DNA of 40,563 bases from Rufibacter sediminis (GTDB taxonomy: Bacteria; Bacteroidota; Bacteroidia; Cytophagales; Hymenobacteraceae), in assembly GCF_014269285.1 (NCBI RefSeq), contig NZ_JACOAF010000036.1, positions 1-40,563 on the forward strand, written 5' to 3'. The position numbers and the translations under genes are program-made. Under the pieces are notes generated by a model, which was not told where the DNA came from, made no database searches, and saw only the letters and a program-made list of their open reading frames with translations. Shown here in pieces: positions 9,422 to 16,401 of the stretch (position 1 is the stretch's first letter; each line of letters begins with the position of its first letter).

Positions 9422-10185
9422 ATGAAGAACAACCACTTATCCCTGATACTCTTGGTTTAGGCAACCCTCGCTCTGGCGCAAATTACACCGCCGGGAGCAA
9501 CGGAGCGGGTGCAGGTCACGGCGCCCCAGAACATGCGTAGCGCGCCTTTCAGCATTGATCGGTTTGTGTCTTTACCCCGGAATTTCTCGCTGGCGGTGTA
9601 TGCCCGCATTTCAGGGCCCGGTTCATGGCCGTCGCACCCAACGGCGACCTGCTGGTGTTAGTACCGGGGAAAGGAAGGGGGAAGCTGGTGCGGCCCAACG
9701 CGGCAGGAAGTCCCCAAGTCTCCGATTTCGTGACGGGATTGGCCCGGCCGCATAATTTGGTGTTCTATGAGATCAACGGCACCCTGTATTTGTACATCGC
9801 GGAGAAGAATAAAATCAGCCGCTACACCCATCAGAATGGCGATGTGACAGGACAGAACCGACAGGTAGTGGTAGATAATCTGCCGGATGCCAACTTGCCG
9901 GAGCTTAACGGCAACTACGGGCACGAGCTGAAGAACATCGCGCTGGGCCGGAACCACAACCTGTACGTGCCCATTGCCTCTACCTGCAATGCCTGCGCCC
10001 ACGCAAGCCACGCTTACGCTGGTGAACCTTCAGGGAAGCACCCGCTGGCACACGAAGCAACAACTGGGCAGCGGCACCACCAAGGTCACAATAGACACCG
10101 GTGCGCTGGGCATGAGTGTACCTGTTGCAGGTGGTCACCCCCTTCGTTTAAAGTCACCAGAAAAGTACTCGTTCAGAAAGAATGA
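9422..10185 (+). pseudogene. Remnant of a T9SS-exported sorbosone/glucose-dehydrogenase-like gene
   Basis: Several pieces of one ancestral gene are visible in different frames. ATG at 9422 opens a signal peptide interrupted by an in-frame TAG at 9458-9460; translation beyond reads ATLALAQITPPG. RFVSLPRNFSLAVYARISG continues to about 9615, where loss of one G shifts frame; restored, it reads GARFMAVAPNGDLLV, then LARPHNLVFYEINGTLYLYIAE, typical of PQQ-type sugar (sorbosone) dehydrogenase propellers. Near 9985 the propeller stops abruptly and sequence resembling a type A T9SS sorting domain starts (ATLTLVNLQG, GTTKVTIDTGALGMS, VYLLQVVTP, FKVTRKVLVQKE), itself split over three frames. A large internal deletion plus at least three frame changes and one nonsense codon make this non-functional. 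Confidence 0.8.
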
Positions 10186-10191
10186 AGCGGA

Positions 10192-10800
10192 TTAGCGTGA
10201 TTCTCCGCCGGGCGCATCGGTGTCATGGGGATGGAAGGTCCAGATCTGCTCGGGGGTAATGACAGCATCCAGGGCCAGGTCGTTGACGTGCACATCATCA
10301 ATCAGGTCAACGGGCGGCTCCAGCGAGAGCCCCAGTTTTTGGCTTACTTTGGGCAAAAGGGCCAGAAAACGGTCATAGAACCCTTTGCCGTACCCCACCC
10401 GATGGCCTTGGAGATCGAAGGCCAGTAACGGAACCAGCACCAGATCAATCGCCGACTCGGGGATGGGCAGGGCATTCACCGGCTCGGGTATTCCCCAGGC
10501 AGCTTCCCGGAATTGGGTGTCGGGGGAAATCAGGAAGTGGGTCATGGAAAGGTCTGCCGGGTTTGCCACGGGCACGGCCACCTGCACCTGTAGCTGCCAC
10601 AGCCGCTCCACCAGGCGCCAGGTGTTGATCTCCTGGTGCTGCCGGATCGGCAAAAACGTATGGACCGTCTGCCCCGGCTGGGGCGCATACTCGGCGAAGA
10701 AGCGGTCAGCAATGCGGTCGCTGGCCATGTCTATCTGTTCAGCGGAGAATAGGCGGCGCCTAACGGAATATTCTTTCCTGAGATTTGCTTTCAGGGCCAT
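10192..10800 (-). CDS. 5-formyltetrahydrofolate cyclo-ligase
   Basis: ATP-dependent conversion of 5-formyl-THF to 5,10-methenyl-THF in the cytoplasm (MTHFS/YgfA family). The family signature GYGKGFYDRF is at residues 136-145, close to the canonical GYGxGYYDRF. The N-terminal KANLRKEYSVRRRLF helix is also typical. I place the start at ATG 10800 (202 aa), two bases after the bshC stop codon; a longer frame reaching 10830 would overlap bshC and adds ten atypical residues. Tight spacing means bshC and this gene share a transcript. The C-terminus (HDTDAPGGESR) is ordinary. The pseudogene remnant ends just past the 3' end. Confidence 0.93.
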   Translation of the reverse strand: MALKANLRKEYSVRRRLFSAEQIDMASDRIADRFFAEYAPQPGQTVHTFLPIRQHQEINTWRLVERLWQLQVQVAVPVANPADLSMTHFLISPDTQFREAAWGIPEPVNALPIPESAIDLVLVPLLAFDLQGHRVGYGKGFYDRFLALLPKVSQKLGLSLEPPVDLIDDVHVNDLALDAVITPEQIWTFHPHDTDAPGGESR

Positions 10801-10802
10801 GG

Positions 10803-12359
10803 TTAGTCTTCCTGGAGAACGGTGAAGCAATAAGCGAAGGGCTCGAACGCCGCCACCAGCTCCTGGATGAAGCCGGGGTTGTTGGTTTGGTAGGTGAGCA
10901 GGTTGTCAACGCGTTCCTGCAGCACGCCCGTGGGGAAAAGTTTCTCTTTGAGGTTGGCCAATTGGTTGTAAGCCGTGTCATTCTTGTTCTCGGCGGCTTT
11001 GTTCAGCTTCTTCTCCAGTAGCTGCAGGCTGTTCTGGGCTTTCTGGGCCTCGGCCCCCACGGCTTTCACCAGGGTAGGATCAAGGGTTTGCGCCAGTTGC
11101 TCCACCTGTCGGAACACCTCTTCCAGGGCGGTCCGCTGCGGCTCCAGGTTCACCTCCTGCTGATTCAGCAGCTCCGCCAGGCGTTTCTTCAGCTCGGGCA
11201 ATTCCCTGAACATCTCGGTCACGGTGAAGCCGAGCTTCTCCAGGCGCTGCGCATTGGGTTTGGTGATGTACAAAGCCGAGTTTCGCAGCATCACCGCCGG
11301 ATACGGCACCCCAAACGCCTCAAACATCCCTTTCAGCTGAAACCAGTAGGCAACTTCGGCGCCGCCGCCAATGTAGGCCAGGTTGGGCAGCACCAACTCC
11401 TGATACAGCGGACGCAGCACCACATTCGGGCTGAATTTCTCAGGGTTCGTTTGGGTGAGTTCCAGGATCTGCTCTTGGGAGAACACCAGATCGGTGTTCA
11501 GTACTTTGTAGTGTTCGCCTTCGCGCACGATGCGTTCGCGCAGGTTCTGGTCCAGGTAAAAGAGGTTGATCTCGCGTACCATCACCTGCGGCTTGTAGTG
11601 CTTCTCCAGCGCCGCGTTCGTTTTAGTGACGGCGGTGTAAGCCACCTGCTGGGTGAGTTCGCGCTGCGCGATGGGGCTGAACGCCTGCTTCAGGGCGGCG
11701 CTGTCGCCGTCCAGGCACACCACGCCGTATTCGCCAAACAAGCCGTTCACGATGTGGCGCATGGCCTCGGCCAGGGTGGCGCTCCCCGTGTACGCCTGCT
11801 CAAAGAGCGGGTAGCTTTCGGGCATCTCGTCCAGGAGCTCGTTCAGGCCATCGGTGGAGAAACGGCCCACGGCGCCCTTGGCATCGCTCTCCCAGGTATA
11901 GTTCTTCCCGAAAAGGGTGAAATGATTCACTTCGGCAAAGTCATGGTCCTCGGTGGCCATCCAGTACACGGGCACGAACTTCTGGTCTGGGTATACTTTC
12001 TGCAGCTCGCGGGCCGTGTTGATGGCCGTCACAATCTTGTAAATAAAGTAAAGCGGACCGGTGAACAGATTCAACTGGTGCCCCGTAGTGATGGTAAAGG
12101 TCTGGGCATCGGCTAAAGCCGAAATATTGGCCTGTACTGCTTCCGGAACTTCCACACCTTCATACTGCCGATTCAGTTCCTGCACCAACACCTGCCGCTG
12201 CGCTGCCGGGAAATTCCGGTCTCTGATGAGGCCCGAAAAAGAGCTGGTTTCAGGAAAATGGGCGTAAAACGGCTGAAGTTTGGGGTCTTTCCGCAGGTAA
12301 TCCTGCACGAGGGAAGAGAAGGCACCGGTGGCGCTATAGTCAATACAGGAAACTTTCAT
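10803..12359 (-). CDS. bshC: Bacillithiol biosynthesis cysteine-adding enzyme BshC
   Basis: A 518-aa enzyme that adds cysteine to glucosaminyl-malate, the last step to bacillithiol, the low-molecular-weight thiol of Firmicutes and many Bacteroidota. Recognised from family-specific stretches: TITTGHQLNLFTGPLYFIYK near 95, YWMATEDHDFAEVNHF, the AYIGGGAEVAYWFQLKG segment near 340, and a long C-terminal coiled coil (about 395-475) rich in Leu/Glu/Lys. Length is typical (about 520-540). First gene of a two-gene operon with the cyclo-ligase. A TACCTTTG -7 element lies about 37 nt upstream. No bshA or bshB is in the window. Confidence 0.95.
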   Translation of the reverse strand: MKVSCIDYSATGAFSSLVQDYLRKDPKLQPFYAHFPETSSFSGLIRDRNFPAAQRQVLVQELNRQYEGVEVPEAVQANISALADAQTFTITTGHQLNLFTGPLYFIYKIVTAINTARELQKVYPDQKFVPVYWMATEDHDFAEVNHFTLFGKNYTWESDAKGAVGRFSTDGLNELLDEMPESYPLFEQAYTGSATLAEAMRHIVNGLFGEYGVVCLDGDSAALKQAFSPIAQRELTQQVAYTAVTKTNAALEKHYKPQVMVREINLFYLDQNLRERIVREGEHYKVLNTDLVFSQEQILELTQTNPEKFSPNVVLRPLYQELVLPNLAYIGGGAEVAYWFQLKGMFEAFGVPYPAVMLRNSALYITKPNAQRLEKLGFTVTEMFRELPELKKRLAELLNQQEVNLEPQRTALEEVFRQVEQLAQTLDPTLVKAVGAEAQKAQNSLQLLEKKLNKAAENKNDTAYNQLANLKEKLFPTGVLQERVDNLLTYQTNNPGFIQELVAAFEPFAYCFTVLQED

Positions 12360-12395
12360 ATCTGGGGTTCAGCGGCATTGAGTCCGCTTACCGTG

Positions 12396-12403
12396 CAAAG
12401 GTA
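12396..12403 (-). promoter_or_regulatory. Probable -7 promoter element of bshC
   Basis: TACCTTTG on the minus strand fits the Bacteroidota TANNTTTG box exactly. It predicts a start of transcription near 12390 and a 30-nt leader. A good TTTG at -33 is not visible. Confidence 0.5.
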
Positions 12404-12768
12404 AAATCTATTTTCTGAATAATACCCGTAGTACGTTTCTGAGTTCTTTATGGATGGTGTCTTGCAGGAAACCTTCTGTTGTTTGCCAATGGGTTGCCTG
12501 ACTGGTACAGTTCCTTGTGCATGCAGTTTGCCGTTGCTGGCGTGGTGACTGGTCGATGCGGTGCCCTTATGCTAGTGTGTTGCATGGCTGCCCTCCGTGC
12601 GCTCACGGCCGCGAGGCCCCGTCTTCCCCTCTCGCACTGCCCTTTCGGCCTGAAGTGTCCTTTGTTCTTAGTTTTGCCTTTCCAGGGCCAAAAGCGAGGC
12701 GCGCTCGGGCAAGACTGGAAAGGGGAAAGTAGTAATGGTGGCGATGTTTAAATTAACTAGGAAACATT
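12404..12768. other. Intergenic stretch with no assignable gene
   Basis: Overlapping + frames at 12479-12751 and 12517-12732 give Cys-rich, low-complexity proteins unlike any family I know. The GC-rich segment at 12595-12735 may be a dispersed non-coding repeat; I cannot confirm this from one copy. Confidence 0.4.
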
Positions 12769-12836
12769 GTTCAAGTTTTCAACTTGGACCTACCTTGACC
12801 GGGAGTTTGCAACTTCCGTGAGGCGTGAGCCTCAAA
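12769..12836. repeat. Mini-hairpin cluster, copy 1
   Basis: Three adjacent short hairpins: CAAGTTTTCAACTTG, GGGAGTTTGCAACTTCC and TGAGGCGTGAGCCTCA. The same three occur in the same order at 14520-14588 with different loops and spacers. Confidence 0.75.
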
Positions 12837-12889
12837 TTGGTATTGCTGACAATCATCGCCCAGGAGCAGCAACACCGCTCACTCAAAAG

Positions 12890-12923
12890 ACCTCGTAGTG
12901 TCCGAAGGTCCTACGAGTGTCTA
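12890..12923. repeat. Inverted repeat CTCGTAG/CTACGAG
   Basis: CTCGTAG and CTACGAG flank an 11-12-nt centre that contains GTCCGAAGG. Probably another dispersed intergenic hairpin. Confidence 0.5.
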
Positions 12924-12944
12924 AGCAAACTGCCTGTAGTTGCC

Positions 12945-12989
12945 CTGAAAACAAAAAGCCCTCACAGGTTTTGAAAACCTGTGAGGGCT
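12945..12989 (-). terminator. Terminator of rimO, a perfect palindrome
   Basis: AGCCCTCACAGGTTTT and AAAACCTGTGAGGGCT (12957-12989) are perfect 16-base arms around one base. On the minus strand the hairpin is followed by TTTTTGTTTTC. It lies about 33 nt beyond the rimO stop. The CACAGG/CCTGTG hairpin resembles one I recall as common in Bacteroidota genomes, so a mobile repeat may serve as the terminator. Confidence 0.8.
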
Positions 12990-13006
12990 ACGGAATTTAC
13001 CTCTTC

Positions 13007-13031
13007 GTTTTGGGCCTGTTTTTAGGAAACA
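13007..13031. repeat. 36-bp palindrome family, partial copy over the rimO stop
   Basis: GTTTTGGGCCTG followed by TTTTTAGGAAACAG keeps the left arm and centre. The rimO stop codon (13022-13024) lies inside the centre of the element. Confidence 0.7.
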
Positions 13032-14389
13032 GACGGTAAATGGCTGGATACTTCTTTCTCCACCGGCGCGTAGTTGTTCGTCACCACTTCGCCGTAGAGG
13101 TCAAAGTCAGAAGAATCAGTGATTTTCACGTGGGCGAAGTCTCCCAGGCGCACGTAGGTGCTGTCTGCTGGTACCAATACTTCATTATCCACTTCTGGAG
13201 AATCATATTGGGTACGGCCCACGAAATAGCCACTTTCCTTCCGGTCGAACAATACTTTATAGGTATTGCCTACTTTCTCTTCGTTCATCTCCATGGAAAT
13301 GCCTTGCTGCAGTTCCATGATGGCATCGGCACGTTCTTGCTTTACTTCATCCGGCACGTTGTCTTCCAGCGTGTGGGAATGCGTGTTTTCCTCGTGCGAA
13401 TAAGTGAAGATACCCAGACGGTCAAATCGGGTTTCTTCAACCCAGCGGTACATCTCCTCGAAGTCCTGCTGCGTCTCGCCGGGGTGACCGGCAATCAACG
13501 TGGTTCTAAGGGCGATGTCTGGCACGCGCTGACGGATGGTGTCTACCAACTCCAGCGTACGACGCTTGGAAATACCGCGGCGCATGGTCTTGAGCATGTT
13601 GTCTGAAATGTGCTGCAAGGGCATGTCCAGGTACTTGCAGATGTTCTCGCGCTCTACCATTACATCCAGCGCATCCATAGGGAACTGGCTTGGGTAGGCG
13701 TACTGCATCCTGATCCACTCAATGCCGTTCACATCTGAGAGGCGCTGTAACAACTCGGCCAGTTTGCGCTCGCCGTAGTGCTGCAGGCCGTAATAGGTCA
13801 AGTCCTGCGCGATCAGGATCAATTCTTTGGTGCCCATGTTGGCCAGCCGCGTGGCTTCTTTCACCAGACTGTCCATGGGACGATCCACGTGCTTGCCGCG
13901 CATCAATGGAATGGCGCAGAATGAGCACGGACGGTTACAGCCTTCGGCGATTTTGAAGTAGGCGTAGTGCTTGGGCGTGGTGAGCAGACGCTCGCCAATA
14001 AGTTCGTGCTTGTAATCGGCTTCCAGGGTTTTCAGCAGCTGCGGCAATTCCAGCGTTCCGAAATAGGCATCTACCTGCGGAATCTCGGCCTCCAGAGAGT
14101 CTTTGTAGCGCTGCGAGAGGCAACCGGTTACGTAGAGTTTATCAATAGCGCCCGCTTCTTTGGCATCGGCGTAGCGCAGAATGGTGTCAATGGATTCCTG
14201 CTTGGCGTTGTCAATGAAGCCGCAGGTATTCACGATGATGATGTTGGCGTCGTCTTTCTCTGAATCATGCACCACGTGGCGGTCGTTGGCTTGCAACTGG
14301 CCCATGAGCACCTCAGAGTCTACCAGGTTTTTGGAGCAACCCAGCGTGATAACGTTGTATTTGTCTTGTTTAAGCGATCTTACTTTCAC
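13022..14389 (-). CDS. rimO: Ribosomal protein S12 methylthiotransferase RimO
   Basis: A 455-aa radical-SAM methylthiotransferase that modifies the conserved Asp of ribosomal protein S12. The N-terminal UPF0004 domain carries the three auxiliary-cluster cysteines Cys18 (TLGCSKN), Cys56 (NTCGF) and Cys90. The radical-SAM domain carries Cys151, Cys155 and Cys158 (CNRPCSFC). A TRAM domain closes the protein (about 385-445). LGCSKNLVDSE and the spacing separate it from MiaB. It lies downstream of ftsY on the same strand after a 369-base repeat-rich gap, so co-transcription is doubtful. The final residues VS and the stop codon are encoded within a palindrome copy. Confidence 0.96.
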   Translation of the reverse strand: MKVRSLKQDKYNVITLGCSKNLVDSEVLMGQLQANDRHVVHDSEKDDANIIIVNTCGFIDNAKQESIDTILRYADAKEAGAIDKLYVTGCLSQRYKDSLEAEIPQVDAYFGTLELPQLLKTLEADYKHELIGERLLTTPKHYAYFKIAEGCNRPCSFCAIPLMRGKHVDRPMDSLVKEATRLANMGTKELILIAQDLTYYGLQHYGERKLAELLQRLSDVNGIEWIRMQYAYPSQFPMDALDVMVERENICKYLDMPLQHISDNMLKTMRRGISKRRTLELVDTIRQRVPDIALRTTLIAGHPGETQQDFEEMYRWVEETRFDRLGIFTYSHEENTHSHTLEDNVPDEVKQERADAIMELQQGISMEMNEEKVGNTYKVLFDRKESGYFVGRTQYDSPEVDNEVLVPADSTYVRLGDFAHVKITDSSDFDLYGEVVTNNYAPVEKEVSSHLPSVS

Positions 14390-14449
14390 GTGCCTGTCTT
14401 AGGGAATTCTTACTTATGGGGAGCAACAACCAAACCGGGGTGATTGGTT

Positions 14450-14485
14450 TACTTTCTGCCTATTTTCTCAAAATCAGCCTGTAAA
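14450..14485. repeat. 36-bp palindrome family, decayed copy
   Basis: TACTTTCTGCCTATTTTC and AAAATCAGCCTGTAAATA keep the TTTC/AAAA core and the CTG/CAG contacts; the outer arms have drifted. Confidence 0.4.
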
Positions 14486-14519
14486 TAGATTGATTTCGTA
14501 CTTCTGCTCTCTTATCTCT

Positions 14520-14690
14520 GGTTCAAGTTTTCAACTTGGACCTATGTTGATCTGAAGTTTGCAACTTCAGTGAGGCGATAGCCTCAGGGTAGGTATTCCA
14601 GACTTTCGGTCTCATTCTCACTTATGGCTCACGCAAGTTGGAAACTTGCGGCAATAGTGGCTCCAAGTTGCAAACTTGAAGCAGGAAGGA
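14520..14690. repeat. Mini-hairpin cluster, copy 2 (extended)
   Basis: CAAGTTTTCAACTTG, GAAGTTTGCAACTTC and TGAGGCGATAGCCTCA repeat the order seen at 12769-12836. Two more follow near 14635-14682: CGCAAGTTGGAAACTTGCG and CAAGTTGCAAACTTG. Arms vary with their partners while loops stay 3-4 nt. No gene is supported in this 370-base gap; short frames at 14624-14869 and on the other strand read through hairpins. Confidence 0.75.
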
Positions 14691-14714
14691 TTTGGAAGCA
14701 GGAAAGGCGTTTCT

Positions 14715-14750
14715 GCTTTGCGCCTGTTTTCAGGAAATCAGGCGCAAAAC
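14715..14750. repeat. 36-bp palindrome family, compensated copy
   Basis: Arms GCTTTGCGCCTG and CAGGCGCAAAAC around TTTTCAGGAAAT. Where the common form has GGGCC/GGCCC this copy has GCGCC/GGCGC: both arms changed together, keeping the pairing. It ends 9 bases before the ftsY stop. Confidence 0.88.
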
Positions 14751-14758
14751 GGTCTTGC

Positions 14759-15718
14759 CTATTTTTTGGAGAACAAGGAGTCCACGAACTCGCGCTTGTC
14801 AAATACCTGCAGGTCTTCCACGCGCTCACCTACGCCAATGTACTTCACCGGAATCTTGAACTCGTCTGAGATGCCGATGATCACGCCGCCTTTGGCCGTT
14901 CCGTCCAGTTTGGTCACGGCCAGAGCGGTAACTTCGGTGGCTTTGGTGAACTCGCGGGCCTGGATCACGGCGTTCTGGCCGGTGCTGCCGTCCAGTACCA
15001 GCAGTACTTCCTGCGGCGCGTCTTCAATCACTTTCTGCATCACGCGTTTGATCTTGGAGAGCTCATTCATCAGACCCACTTTGGTGTGCAGACGGCCGGC
15101 GGTGTCAATGATCACCACATCGGCGTTCATCTCCACGCCTTTCTTCACGGCATCATAGGCTACCGAGGCCGGATCGGTGTTCATGCCGTGGTCAATCACG
15201 GGAATGCCCACGCGGTCGCCCCAGATTTTGAGTTGGTCTACCGCGGCGGCTCTGAAGGTATCGCCCGCGCCCAAGACTACTTTCTTACCGGCTTTGTGGA
15301 ACTGTGAGGCCAGCTTACCGATGGTGGTGGTTTTGCCCACGCCGTTCACGCCTACCACCATGATCACGTACGGGTTTCCGCCGGTGTCTGGGAGGGTAAA
15401 ATCGGTGGCTACGCCTCCTTTGTTCTCCTCCATGAGGTCCATGATCTCTTCGCGCAGGATGCGGTCCAGGTCTGAGGTCCCCACGTATTTGTCACGGGCC
15501 ACGCGCTTCTCAATGCGGTCAATGATCTTGACGGTGGTGCCAATTCCCACATCGGCGTGTACCAGCACAGTCTCCAGCTCATCCAATACTTCCTCGTCCA
15601 CCTTAGACTTGCCCACGACGGCTTTGCTGAGTTGGTCAAAGAAACTGGTTTTGGTTTTCTCCAGACCTTTGTCCAGAGATTCTTTTTTGTCTTTGCTGAA
15701 GAAACCGAAAAGTGCCAT
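14759..15718 (-). CDS. ftsY: Signal recognition particle receptor FtsY
   Basis: A 319-aa SRP-receptor GTPase that docks SRP-ribosome complexes at the inner membrane. The short Lys-rich N-terminus lacks the long acidic A domain of E. coli, as usual for this phylum. The N domain helices (about 25-100) precede the G domain: G1 GVNGVGKT at 123-130, the I-box DTFRAAA at 153-159, G3 DTAGR at 205-209, G4 TKLDG near 270 and the closing [13 protein letters not shown] motif. In Bacteroidota it commonly follows rpmB-rpmG-DUF4295, as here, but a hairpin with T-run separates it from DUF4295, so it may also have its own promoter. Confidence 0.97.
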   Translation of the reverse strand: MALFGFFSKDKKESLDKGLEKTKTSFFDQLSKAVVGKSKVDEEVLDELETVLVHADVGIGTTVKIIDRIEKRVARDKYVGTSDLDRILREEIMDLMEENKGGVATDFTLPDTGGNPYVIMVVGVNGVGKTTTIGKLASQFHKAGKKVVLGAGDTFRAAAVDQLKIWGDRVGIPVIDHGMNTDPASVAYDAVKKGVEMNADVVIIDTAGRLHTKVGLMNELSKIKRVMQKVIEDAPQEVLLVLDGSTGQNAVIQAREFTKATEVTALAVTKLDGTAKGGVIIGISDEFKIPVKYIGVGERVEDLQVFDKREFVDSLFSKK

Positions 15719-15767
15719 AGCGGTCTAGGGAACTATTGGAGGTAAGGATTAGAAAAGGAATATATAC

Positions 15768-15799
15768 CAAAAAAGTCCCGCGTATGGAGGGACTTTTAC
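15768..15799 (-). terminator. Terminator/attenuator between DUF4295 and ftsY
   Basis: On the minus strand AAAAGTCCC and GGGACTTTTTT flank a 7-9-nt loop, followed by T-rich sequence. It ends the rpmG-DUF4295 transcript or attenuates reading into ftsY. Confidence 0.75.
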
Positions 15800-15827
15800 A
15801 GGTATATCATCAATGCGATATCGGCAA

Positions 15828-15980
15828 TTATTTTTTCAGGGCGTCCTGTACTTGATCTACAGGCACCATTTCTTCTCTGAAGGTGTACGCACCAGTCTTA
15901 GGAGACTTAACGGCTTTGATCACCTTCGCCCAGTCTTTACCGGAAGAAGTTTTCAGGGTTGCAACTACTTTCTTAGCCAT
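15828..15980 (-). CDS. DUF4295 family protein
   Basis: A 50-aa basic protein (starting MAKKVVATLKTSSGKDWAKV, ending VDQVQDALKK) recognised as DUF4295, a family confined to Bacteroidota and nearly always next to rpmG and ftsY. Its role is unknown; the setting and charge suggest a ribosome-associated peptide (inference). Start and stop were read directly from the sequence: CAT at 15978-15980 and TTA at 15828-15830. It starts three bases after the rpmG stop, so the two are translated from one message. Two further MAK-type starts in this cluster (rpmG and this gene) follow the same context. Confidence 0.93.
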   Translation of the reverse strand: MAKKVVATLKTSSGKDWAKVIKAVKSPKTGAYTFREEMVPVDQVQDALKK

Positions 15981-15982
15981 GG

Positions 15983-16171
15983 TTATTTAATTTCTTTATG
16001 TACGGTAACTTTCTTCATGAACGGATTGAACTTCTTCATCTCCAAACGCTCAGGAGTGTTCTTTCTGTTTTTGGTAGTGATATACCGAGACATGCCAGGT
16101 ACGCCGGAGTTTTTCTGCTCAGTGCACTCCAAAATCACCTGAACTCTATTGCCTTTAGCTTTCTTTGCCAT
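15983..16171 (-). CDS. rpmG: 50S ribosomal protein L33
   Basis: A 62-aa large-subunit protein. It shows the L33 pattern [37 protein letters not shown]. Of the four cysteines that bind zinc in C+ versions, only one remains (C16), so this is a zinc-independent C- type. First gene of a short operon with DUF4295. It has its own near-perfect promoter (16199-16230), as expected given that an aminopeptidase gene separates it from rpmB. Confidence 0.97.
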   Translation of the reverse strand: MAKKAKGNRVQVILECTEQKNSGVPGMSRYITTKNRKNTPERLEMKKFNPFMKKVTVHKEIK

Positions 16172-16198
16172 CGCGAAGTTGATTTTTATTTAGGACTG

Positions 16199-16230
16199 CA
16201 AATATACGAGCCTAGTCCTGTAATTACAAA
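16199..16230 (-). promoter_or_regulatory. Promoter of rpmG
   Basis: On the minus strand TTTG (16230-16227), a 20-base spacer and TATATTTG (16206-16199) match the Bacteroidota -33/-7 consensus without mismatch. Transcription should start near 16192, about 20 nt before the rpmG ATG. Confidence 0.8.
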
Positions 16231-16325
16231 TGCTTTTCTACTTTTTTACTTTGGGTATCACGCAGTTTGTGCTAAAACACCTGCTTTGTCTCACTCCTCT
16301 ACGCTCAAGCGCCGCGCTTTAGTTC

Positions 16326-16361
16326 CTTTTGGGCCTGTTTTCCAGAAAATGGCTCCAAAAC
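16326..16361. repeat. 36-bp palindrome family copy
   Basis: CTTTTGGGCCTG, centre TTTTCCAGAAAA, right arm TGGCTCCAAAAC. It lies between the rpmG promoter and the aminopeptidase 3' end. Confidence 0.75.
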
Positions 16362-16401
16362 TCCTTCTCCGTTTGGCACTTGCCGCCCACCGGCGATGCA
16401 C

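Noticed and set aside
12479..12751. 90-codon + frame between bshC and rimO
   Set aside because: Low-complexity, Cys-rich product, an equally long overlapping frame and no ribosome-binding or promoter signal; more likely non-coding repeat.
12769..14690. CRISPR array suggested by repeated short palindromes near rimO
   Set aside because: Units are unequal, there are no regular spacers and no cas genes.
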